Assembly (NCBI GenBank): GCA_030594675.1
Contig: JAUVES010000032.1
Location: forward strand, 1 to 6,998
Direction: 5' to 3'
DNA from: Candidatus Nanohaloarchaea archaeon
GTDB taxonomy: Archaea > EX4484-52 > GLR71
Length of the DNA: 6,998 nucleotides
Made by a program: the position numbers and the translations under genes. This document shows positions 1 to 4,288 of this stretch, in pieces. The number at the start of each line of letters is the position of its first letter. The stretch's first letter is position 1. The notes beneath the pieces are model-generated. The model made no database searches. It had not been told where the DNA came from and saw only the letters and a program-made list of their open reading frames with translations.

Positions 1-56
1 TCAAGTTTTTCAATTGTTTTTGGACCTACTCCAGGCAGGTCTTTAAGTGTTGTCAT
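1..56 (-). CDS. radA: RadA recombinase, N-terminal start only (partial)
   Basis: Only the first 18 codons are inside the window; the gene continues past the left edge. The peptide MTTLKDLPGVGPKTIEKL has the LPGVGPKT helix-hairpin-helix core expected at the N terminus of archaeal RadA, the Rad51/RecA-family recombinase that forms strand-exchange filaments on single-stranded DNA. Other helix-hairpin-helix proteins begin similarly, so the name rests on this motif plus the rpa neighbour. An in-frame ATG also exists two codons upstream (60-62). I prefer the ATG at 54-56 because the GGAGGT at 65-70 then lies 8 bases away. The start is 16 bases downstream of the rpa stop codon, so the two genes are probably co-transcribed. 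Confidence 0.72.
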   Translation of the reverse strand, partial: MTTLKDLPGVGPKTIEKL

Positions 57-64
57 AATCATTT

Positions 65-70
65 ACCTCC
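65..70 (-). promoter_or_regulatory. Shine-Dalgarno site of radA
   Basis: The minus strand reads GGAGGT, a full match to the anti-Shine-Dalgarno sequence, 8 bases before the ATG at 54-56. It decides between two in-frame ATG codons. It also contrasts with the lead genes of this window, which lack such sites and appear leaderless. Confidence 0.75.
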
Positions 71-72
71 AA

Positions 73-1092
73 TCATATTTCAAGTTCTTTTGTTTTTTCT
101 TTGATGCTTGACCCTATATTAAGTTCATTGACCACCTGTATGTGTAACTCTTCGGAATCTGTGAACTTGTTCTTTTTTATGATGCCTTCTATCATGAAAT
201 CTTTTCCTAAGATATCTCTGTTCAAGAGATAGTTGGTCGTTGTCATCTCTTTTGTTTCATCTTCTATTTCTTCTGCTTTTTTCTGCAGCAGGCTTTCTAC
301 AGCATTGTTGAATAATACTGCATCTATAGTTCCATATCCATCATCTATTGTGGCAGATATTATGAGAAACTTTTCAGGCTTTACTTTTCCATGTACCAGG
401 CAATTGCTTTTTTCATCTATTTTTTTCCTGCATTCCGGGCAAAGATTGTGCACTATTTTTTTTTCAAAGGCTGAAATCAAGCATGCCTGGATCTTTACAA
501 AATCGGATTCTTTTACAGAGTGCAGAGAGTTTACTGTGTGCTTGTTGCTTACTGATACACTTTTTGTCTCTGTTTTTATTGCTTCTATATTTTCATCTAT
601 TTTTTCCATATCACTTCTGCTGCTGAAGACAATTTCTGTCTTGTCCATATAGCCGTTTTTTGAGTAGCAGTTTTTGAGTTGTATCACTTCTTCCTCTGTT
701 ATATCTTTTATTTTTTCAATGTCATCATTCCATACAGACATTGTTATTGTTCCTGTCTCGTCGCCGAGTGTTATGTTCTTTACTTTTCCATCTCCTTTGC
801 TTGTTGTAAATTCTCGTATCGGAGATATGTATATGACTTTTGCGACTATGTTTACCTGACGCATGTTAGGTGCTATGTTTTTTATCTTAAGGCTTTCTGA
901 CTTTGGTTTTTCTATATTTATCCCTGCTTCTTTTCCTATTATGTATATGGCGCCTTCTCTTGATACTAGGCCATTGAACTCTTTTTCTTTTTCATCTATC
1001 CTTTTCTGTATGTCTTCTTCTGCGAGTCCTGTCTTTTTTACTATTTGACCTATCAATTCTTTTTCTTTATCTGGCGTATTTTTGTTTTCCAT
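73..1092 (-). CDS. rpa: Replication protein A (RPA), single-stranded DNA-binding protein
   Basis: A 339-residue protein that would coat single-stranded DNA during replication, repair and recombination and hand it over to RadA. Residues 1-65 are a charged helical segment of the type that precedes the first OB fold in archaeal RPAs (VSREGAIYII near 43-52). A first OB fold spans roughly 75-165 and includes the GDETGTITMSVW strand pair. A second OB fold, about 195-320, contains a zinc finger: C218, C221, C231 and H234 (CPEC, then CLVH). This architecture is typical of euryarchaeal and DPANN RPA large subunits. The ATG start is supported by a TATA box about 23 bases upstream and no Shine-Dalgarno site, consistent with a leaderless message. 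It is the first gene of an operon with radA. Confidence 0.88.
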   Translation of the reverse strand: MENKNTPDKEKELIGQIVKKTGLAEEDIQKRIDEKEKEFNGLVSREGAIYIIGKEAGINIEKPKSESLKIKNIAPNMRQVNIVAKVIYISPIREFTTSKGDGKVKNITLGDETGTITMSVWNDDIEKIKDITEEEVIQLKNCYSKNGYMDKTEIVFSSRSDMEKIDENIEAIKTETKSVSVSNKHTVNSLHSVKESDFVKIQACLISAFEKKIVHNLCPECRKKIDEKSNCLVHGKVKPEKFLIISATIDDGYGTIDAVLFNNAVESLLQKKAEEIEDETKEMTTTNYLLNRDILGKDFMIEGIIKKNKFTDSEELHIQVVNELNIGSSIKEKTKELEI

Positions 1093-1110
1093 AAGGTATG
1101 GATGTTGTCT

Positions 1111-1120
1111 TATATTTAAA
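1111..1120 (-). promoter_or_regulatory. TATA box of the rpa-radA operon
   Basis: The minus strand reads TTTAAATATA, centred about 23 bases before the rpa ATG. This fits archaeal TBP/TFB promoter geometry, with transcription starting at or next to the start codon. It lies in the 105-bp divergent spacer shared with the plus-strand TIM-barrel gene. Confidence 0.6.
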
Positions 1121-1167
1121 AATCTGTTTGATGACGTGCCGCTGTGCCGGTAGAAATCATAGTTATC

Positions 1168-1175
1168 TTTTATAT
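1168..1175 (+). promoter_or_regulatory. TATA box of the TIM-barrel gene
   Basis: TTTTATAT is centred about 26 bases before the ATG at 1198. This predicts a leaderless transcript and argues for that ATG over the upstream in-frame GTG at 1144, which lies on the far side of the box. Confidence 0.6.
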
Positions 1176-1197
1176 CTCTTTTTATCTATTGTATATT

Positions 1198-1893
1198 ATG
1201 AAATCAATTATTGTCGGTGGCAGGGGGAGTAGGTTGTTTTTTGGTGATGATGTATCTGGTATTGGGCCTCTTTCTTCAAAGATTTCTGGTGTTGAGGTAT
1301 TCTTCATGGAACAGTCTAAGTTGTTGTCATTTCTTGAGTCAAAGAAATCTGTTGAGATCTTTTCCAGGTTTAATGAGATGAGCATACATGCACCATTTAT
1401 TGATGTGTGCTATGGTGATGATGATAAGACTTTCTCATTGCTTTCTGATCTGAAGAGAGCGTACAAGCTTTTAGGTGCTAAGCGGATTGTCTTTCATCCT
1501 GCATTGTTTTCTGATTTATCTATTCTTGATGGCTGCGGGATGAATGTTCTTGTTGAGAATATGGATATACATAAGGATAAGTTTATCCGGTGGGAAGAGT
1601 TTTCTGATATTTTTAAGAAACATGATTTTGGTCTTTGTCTTGATATTGCTCATGCGTCTTCTATATCTTATAAAGTTCTTGATGGCTTAGTTTCTAATCT
1701 TTCGGACAGAATCGGTGAACTTCATGTGTCTCATCTGGTTGATGCTAAACATACACCTATGTATAAGATGGATGCTGAAGTGATGAAGCATTTTGGGTTT
1801 TTATCTGATATAGGCAAGCCACTGGTTATTGAGAATATGGATTCTGATACTGCTTTGATTGAGAAGGAAGTTGATTTTTTGCAGAAGTTTTAG
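1198..1893 (+). CDS. Endonuclease IV / xylose isomerase-like TIM-barrel protein
   Basis: A 231-residue protein with the alternating strand-helix pattern of the AP endonuclease 2 / sugar isomerase superfamily. Conserved positions follow the endonuclease IV metal-ligand order: H64 (SIHAP), H100 (VFHP), E120 (LVEN), D149 and H152 (LDIAH), H176 (LHVSH), D182 and H185, and E222 (VIEN). Family members are either AP endonucleases, which cut DNA at abasic sites, or sugar isomerases/epimerases. It is shorter than classic endonuclease IV (about 280 residues), and its D-x-x-H differs from the usual D-x-H, so substrate cannot be settled here. Its position between rpa-radA and radB favours a DNA role, which is inference. 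The GTG at 1144 would add 18 hydrophobic residues but lies upstream of the TATA box. The stop codon overlaps the radB stop on the other strand. Confidence 0.72.
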   Translation: MKSIIVGGRGSRLFFGDDVSGIGPLSSKISGVEVFFMEQSKLLSFLESKKSVEIFSRFNEMSIHAPFIDVCYGDDDKTFSLLSDLKRAYKLLGAKRIVFHPALFSDLSILDGCGMNVLVENMDIHKDKFIRWEEFSDIFKKHDFGLCLDIAHASSISYKVLDGLVSNLSDRIGELHVSHLVDAKHTPMYKMDAEVMKHFGFLSDIGKPLVIENMDSDTALIEKEVDFLQKF

Positions 1894-2666
1894 AAAATAC
1901 CAAGCTTCTTCTTTGAATCTGTCAGGCCCTCATTTTTTATCTCAAATGCTGCTTTTTTTCCTTCAGGGATTGACCTGTGCTTTATCATTGTCATCTTTCT
2001 CTTTCCCAGTTCCAGTTTTTCTAAGAAGATGAGACACTTTGATGCGTATTTAGGTATATCTCCACCTACAAGCTCAAGGTTTCCGGTCTCAAAGTCTGAA
2101 TAGACCTGGTTGGTGGCTACAACCGGGATGCTGTGTTCTTTTGCAAGTTGTATAAGTGTTGCCATCTGGGTTGAAAGCATCCTGTTTGTGGGCTGTGCGT
2201 CTCCGTTGTGAAGATCAAGCCTGTACAGAGATACAAGGGAGTCTATTATTATGAGCCCTATGTCTTCTTCTTTTAATTTGTCTTTCAGGGAATTTATTAT
2301 TGCGTCTTGGTCTTTGAAATTTTTGGGTTCTATCAAAAGTACCATGCCAAGCTTTTCCTTATCATTCATCTGGCAGAATCTCTCTACTGAGAAGCCGCCT
2401 TCTGTGTCTATGAATATGACTTTCTTCCCTTTTTGTATGCATGACTTTGCTGCTTCCAAGGCAAATGTTGTCTTTGCTGCTCCTGCTTCTCCATATATGT
2501 TTGTTATGACACCTGGCTCTAATCCGCCGTTTAAGAACTCGTTTATACTTTCTGCGGCGAAAGGGAGCTTTTTCTGGGTGTTTTCTTTGTCCATATCTTT
2601 ATTATTGTCATGATAATCTTTTATTTTGTTCGGGTTTTTATTTAGGAGATTTATGATTTTTTTCAT
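1890..2666 (-). CDS. radB: RadB-type RecA-family ATPase
   Basis: A 258-residue single-domain RecA fold without the helix-hairpin-helix N-terminal domain of RadA, as in archaeal RadB, a paralogue thought to modulate RadA and recombination repair. From the chosen start, Walker A is GEAGAAKT at 59-66 (K65, T66) and Walker B is LIIIDS at 138-143 (D142). The motif VVATNQVYSD follows near 182-191 and KHRSIPEG near 229-236, both typical of RadA/RadB. Three starts are possible: a TTG at 2735, an ATG at 2666 and an ATG at 2594. I chose 2666 because a TATA box is centred 26 bases upstream of it. The conserved fold begins only near residue 34, so the 2594 start would also give a complete ATPase. The extra N terminus is Lys/Asn-rich. 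The gene converges on the TIM-barrel gene. Confidence 0.83.
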   Translation of the reverse strand: MKKIINLLNKNPNKIKDYHDNNKDMDKENTQKKLPFAAESINEFLNGGLEPGVITNIYGEAGAAKTTFALEAAKSCIQKGKKVIFIDTEGGFSVERFCQMNDKEKLGMVLLIEPKNFKDQDAIINSLKDKLKEEDIGLIIIDSLVSLYRLDLHNGDAQPTNRMLSTQMATLIQLAKEHSIPVVATNQVYSDFETGNLELVGGDIPKYASKCLIFLEKLELGKRKMTMIKHRSIPEGKKAAFEIKNEGLTDSKKKLGIF

Positions 2667-2688
2667 GCATCTTTTTGTTTTTGTCTTG

Positions 2689-2696
2689 TATATTAT
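2689..2696 (-). promoter_or_regulatory. Probable TATA box of radB
   Basis: The minus strand reads ATAATATA, centred about 26 bases before the ATG at 2664-2666. The spacing matches the leaderless pattern of the neighbouring lead genes and supports that start. A weaker AT-rich stretch (AATAAAAG near 2620) could serve the ATG at 2594. Confidence 0.5.
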
Positions 2697-2709
2697 GTTT
2701 GGTGGGTAC

Positions 2710-2823
2710 TTAGGGTGGTGTCTTTTCCTGTTCAATCTGCACTCTTTCTCTTTTTAGCTCTTTTTTGATGTGTATGGCTAATTGTAGTGTCTTCAGAACA
2801 ATTCGGTACGCATTGCGTGCCAT
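2710..2823 (-). CDS. Possible small basic protein, 37 residues
   Basis: A short open frame beginning MARNAYRIVLKTLQLAIH and ending EQEKTPP just upstream of the radB promoter. It is rich in Lys and Arg, with an apparently helical KKELKRERVQIEQ stretch. The frame stays open upstream of the ATG for about 20 more codons without another ATG, so it could be the tail of a decayed gene. I recognise no family. No Shine-Dalgarno site is visible. A TATA-like TATATAAA on the minus strand near 2879 would leave a leader of about 30 bases. CGC and CGA arginine codons differ from the AGA/AGG habit of neighbours. The diverged second copy of this region (3448-3480) does not keep the frame open, which argues against function. 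Confidence 0.25.
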   Translation of the reverse strand: MARNAYRIVLKTLQLAIHIKKELKRERVQIEQEKTPP

Positions 2824-2925
2824 TTTGGAAACTTCAGATGGAAATCGGGTGGTTTTATTGTTATTGATGTAAATTTTATATATCTAATATGTCTTAGGAT
2901 ATAATATGGATAAATCTGAGTTATC
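2797..2925 (+). repeat. Direct repeat, left copy (promoter and 5' end of methyltransferase gene)
   Basis: The last 68 bases (2858-2925) are identical to 3486-3553 at an offset of 628 bases. They include the TATA box, the start codon and the first codons of the downstream methyltransferase gene. Upstream of this core the similarity continues in diverged form to AACAATTCGG (2797-2806; 3448-3457), interrupted by an extra 22 or so bases in this copy that hold a near-palindrome. The perfect match stops at 2925, inside the codon equivalent to methyltransferase codon 7. Confidence 0.9.
2805..2821. repeat. Near-palindrome GGTACGCA-T-TGCGTGCC
   Basis: Two 8-base arms around a single T pair at seven Watson-Crick positions plus one G-T. 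The element lies in the segment present in the left repeat copy but missing from the right copy. It could be an operator for a dimeric regulator or the trace of a small insertion; nothing here decides which. Confidence 0.4.
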
Positions 2926-2935
2926 GGTAATTTGA
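2906..2935 (+). pseudogene. Nine-codon remnant of the methyltransferase 5' end
   Basis: The left repeat copy carries the methyltransferase ATG and six identical codons. It then changes to Ser-Val-Ile and a TGA stop (MDKSELSVI). The TATA box at 2875-2882 keeps the same distance to this ATG as in the intact gene, so the copy may still be transcribed. No homology to the methyltransferase body follows. It is best read as the orphaned 5' end left by a rearrangement. Confidence 0.75.
2920..2929. repeat. Inverted repeat, left arm (GTTATCGGTA)
   Basis: This 10-mer spans the exact point where the left direct repeat stops matching (2925/2926). Its perfect reverse complement, TACCGATAAC, is at 3409-3418, upstream of the nudix gene. 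The two arms therefore bracket the nudix gene and its promoter. Confidence 0.5.
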
Positions 2936-2945
2936 TTTCCATGGT

Positions 2946-3338
2946 TTAAATTTTAGAAATAGCCTCTTTTAGCCAATCTGGAACATCTAACTTTCTCAAT
3001 TCCTCTTTTGTTACCCATTTAAAACTTATATGTTCTTCACTTAGTTTAACTTTATCTGAAAGGGCTTCACATAAGTAGGTTTTTCCATCTAAATGAATTC
3101 CTTTTTGCGGCAAATCCAATGACCATATATTCAATAGTTTTTTAATCTTTATTTCCAAATCCACCTCTTCCTTTACCTCTCTTTTTAATGTAGATTCATC
3201 ACTTTCATTGAGTTCGTCTTTCCTTCCACCAGGAACTTCATATCTGCCTCCTATAAAATCCTCCTTTTCTAAAACTAATATTTTATTCTGGAATAAAATC
3301 AACCCCTTTATGGCTTGATAATGTTTTAATTTTGTCAT
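2946..3338 (-). CDS. Nudix hydrolase
   Basis: A 130-residue single-domain Nudix protein, the usual size for a MutT/ADP-ribose pyrophosphatase-type enzyme that hydrolyses nucleoside diphosphates linked to another group. The Nudix box runs from G38 through E45 to R53-E54-V55-K56-E57-E58-V59-D60-L61. E54, E57 and E58 are the expected Mg2+-binding and catalytic glutamates. Two deviations are visible: six rather than five residues separate G38 and E45, and the usual Gly after REVxEEx is D60. Substrate cannot be inferred; house-cleaning of damaged nucleotides is one option. A TATA box lies about 28 bases before the ATG and no Shine-Dalgarno site is present. The gene is AT-rich relative to its neighbours, points away from the methyltransferase and is bracketed by direct repeats, suggesting transfer. 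Confidence 0.88.
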   Translation of the reverse strand: MTKLKHYQAIKGLILFQNKILVLEKEDFIGGRYEVPGGRKDELNESDESTLKREVKEEVDLEIKIKKLLNIWSLDLPQKGIHLDGKTYLCEALSDKVKLSEEHISFKWVTKEELRKLDVPDWLKEAISKI

Positions 3339-3361
3339 AAATTATATAGAAGATTCGATAC

Positions 3362-3370
3362 ATATATAAT
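3362..3370 (-). promoter_or_regulatory. TATA box of the nudix gene
   Basis: The minus strand reads ATTATATAT, preceded by the purine-rich GCGGAAA, which could act as a TFB recognition element. The centre is about 28 bases before the nudix ATG, predicting an essentially leaderless message. Confidence 0.6.
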
Positions 3371-3408
3371 TTCCGCTCCAGTTAAATTCCGCCGTAAGCA
3401 AACATGGC

Positions 3409-3418
3409 TACCGATAAC
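3409..3418. repeat. Inverted repeat, right arm (TACCGATAAC)
   Basis: Perfect reverse complement of 2920-2929. It lies between the nudix promoter and the right direct-repeat copy. Ten bases can recur by chance; the position of the partner on the repeat breakpoint is what makes it worth listing. Confidence 0.45.
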
Positions 3419-3436
3419 ATATAGAGTTATGTGAAG

Positions 3437-3452
3437 TTGTTGTTTGCAACAA
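3437..3452. repeat. Short hairpin TTGTTG-TTTG-CAACAA
   Basis: A perfect six-base stem with a four-base loop at the left edge of the right repeat copy, overlapping the shared AACAATTCGG. It may be a regulatory site upstream of the methyltransferase promoter or a recombination-prone structure. It has no T-tract and so is not a terminator on the plus strand. Confidence 0.35.
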
Positions 3453-3553
3453 TTCGGAAATATCAGGTAATAATCCGGTGTTTTTTTGTTATTGATGTAA
3501 ATTTTATATATCTAATATGTCTTAGGATATAATATGGATAAATCTGAGTTATC
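3448..3553 (+). repeat. Direct repeat, right copy (live methyltransferase promoter)
   Basis: Bases 3486-3553 match 2858-2925 exactly. The segment contains the methyltransferase TATA box (about 3501-3510), the ATG at 3534 and codons 1-7. The upstream part, 3448-3485, is recognisably related to 2797-2857 but has substitutions and lacks about 22 bases. Here the open frame continues into the full gene. Confidence 0.9.
3501..3510 (+). promoter_or_regulatory. TATA box of the methyltransferase gene
   Basis: ATTTTATATA is centred about 27 to 28 bases before the ATG at 3534, giving a leaderless transcript. The same element exists at 2873-2882 in the left repeat copy. Confidence 0.62.
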
Positions 3554-4223
3554 TAAACTGGGCGCAAAATTCTCAAGGTCTGAAGAGAAAGGCATATCTT
3601 TGCTTACTGGTGATGATTTACTGGTGTTCTGTCCTGGCATAAGTACAGGCGGTTTTGCTGAGATAAGGATGGCTCTTGATAATCCAGGCAGGAAGATAAT
3701 TGCAACAACAATTGATAAAGAAGGTATTGGGAAGACAAAGGAGATACTTGAGAAAGCTGGAGTCGGGCATCAGGTTGAGGTCAGGTGTGAAGATGTGACA
3801 AAGCCAATGCGTTATGATGATAATTCTTTTGATTTTATCTATGCCAGACTGTTATTGCATTACCTGTCCAGGCCTGATCTGGATGCTGCCCTTAAAGAAT
3901 TCTATCGTATACTGAAACCTTGTGGCCGTGTCTTTATCGTTGTCAGGTCAAATGATGACTGGGAAGCAAATCTGGATGGCTCAGTATATGATGAAGATAC
4001 ATCATTGACAACTTATCCTGTATACGATAGCAATCTAAAGAAAACAGATAAGACTGTAGCAAGGTATTTTCATTCTATAAGCACTATATCTTCTCATTTA
4101 AAAGAGGTAGGCTTTCAGACATTAAATGTTGATGAGTATAAAGAACAGATTTATTATGGTTATATGAGGACTGTTCCAGTACCTAAATTATCAAGTCTTA
4201 TTGAAATTGTTGCGCAGAAGTAG
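3534..4223 (+). CDS. Class I SAM-dependent methyltransferase
   Basis: A 229-residue protein with the layout of the Methyltransf_11 branch of Rossmann-fold methyltransferases, which move a methyl group from S-adenosylmethionine to a small molecule or macromolecule. Motif I lies at about 30-41 but is unusual: VFCPGISTGG in place of an acidic-start DxGxGxG loop. D61 (TTID) ends the second strand where the SAM ribose contact is expected. E86-D87 (CEDV) follow the third strand. DNSFDFIYARLLLHYL at 96-111 is the standard motif IV/post-motif region, and LKPCGRVFIVV at 127-137 is the usual strand 5 lead-in. Substrate is unknown. The ATG is set by the TATA box and the absence of a Shine-Dalgarno site. 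Its promoter and first seven codons are duplicated upstream, beyond the nudix gene. Confidence 0.82.
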   Translation: MDKSELSKLGAKFSRSEEKGISLLTGDDLLVFCPGISTGGFAEIRMALDNPGRKIIATTIDKEGIGKTKEILEKAGVGHQVEVRCEDVTKPMRYDDNSFDFIYARLLLHYLSRPDLDAALKEFYRILKPCGRVFIVVRSNDDWEANLDGSVYDEDTSLTTYPVYDSNLKKTDKTVARYFHSISTISSHLKEVGFQTLNVDEYKEQIYYGYMRTVPVPKLSSLIEIVAQK

Positions 4224-4242
4224 GTCTGTTCTTTTAAATGTC

Positions 4243-4253
4243 AATTATATATA
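4243..4253 (+). promoter_or_regulatory. TATA box of the secreted coiled-coil gene
   Basis: AATTATATATA is centred at about 4248, placing the transcript start near 4274 and leaving a leader of about 15 bases. A second AT stretch at 4267-4275 is too close to the start codon to serve the ATG at 4289. Confidence 0.45.
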
Positions 4254-4275
4254 CGCTTAATTTCAATTATATTAT

Positions 4276-4280
4276 AGGTG
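4276..4280 (+). promoter_or_regulatory. Shine-Dalgarno site AGGTG
   Basis: AGGTG lies eight bases before the ATG at 4289. It selects that start, which places a signal peptide at the very N terminus, over the in-frame ATG at 4238. Confidence 0.55.
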
Positions 4281-4288
4281 TTTTTAAG

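Larger units (their letters stand above)
2926..3485. other. Candidate inserted nudix cassette
   Basis: The segment between the two identical 68-bp copies holds one complete gene with its own promoter. By hand count 2941-3338 is about 31% G+C, against about 42% for the first 240 bases of the adjacent methyltransferase (3541-3780). A repeat-bounded AT-rich gene suggests acquisition or rearrangement at this site. No integrase or transposase is present, so the mechanism is unknown. A tandem duplication followed by partial replacement would give a similar picture. Confidence 0.45.

Noticed and set aside
233..1048. Plus-strand open frames opposite rpa, and similar frames opposite radB, the secreted-protein gene, the CBS gene and the antiporter gene
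   Set aside because: They are Ser/Phe/Ile-rich mirror frames of well-recognised genes with no promoter, ribosome site or protein-like motifs of their own.
1144..1197. N-terminal extension of the TIM-barrel protein from the GTG at 1144 as a signal peptide or membrane anchor
   Set aside because: The 18 extra residues are hydrophobic, but the TATA box at 1168-1175 lies inside this stretch and sits 26 bases before the ATG at 1198.
2667..2735. RadB starting at the TTG at 2735
   Set aside because: The start is a weak TTG, the region contains the radB TATA box, and the added residues are unlike any RadB sequence I know.
3371..3460. Possible integron attC site next to the nudix gene (GTTAAAT, and AACAATTCG similar to attC starts; nudix genes are common cassettes)
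   Set aside because: The two attC core boxes do not occur as a properly oriented pair, no large folded imperfect inverted repeat joins them, the gene has its own promoter, and no tyrosine integrase is seen. The 68-bp direct repeat is explained by the methyltransferase 5' end.
4238..4288. Secreted protein starting at the ATG at 4238
   Set aside because: It would place residues ahead of a normal signal peptide, it overlaps the TATA box, and AGGTG supports the ATG at 4289.
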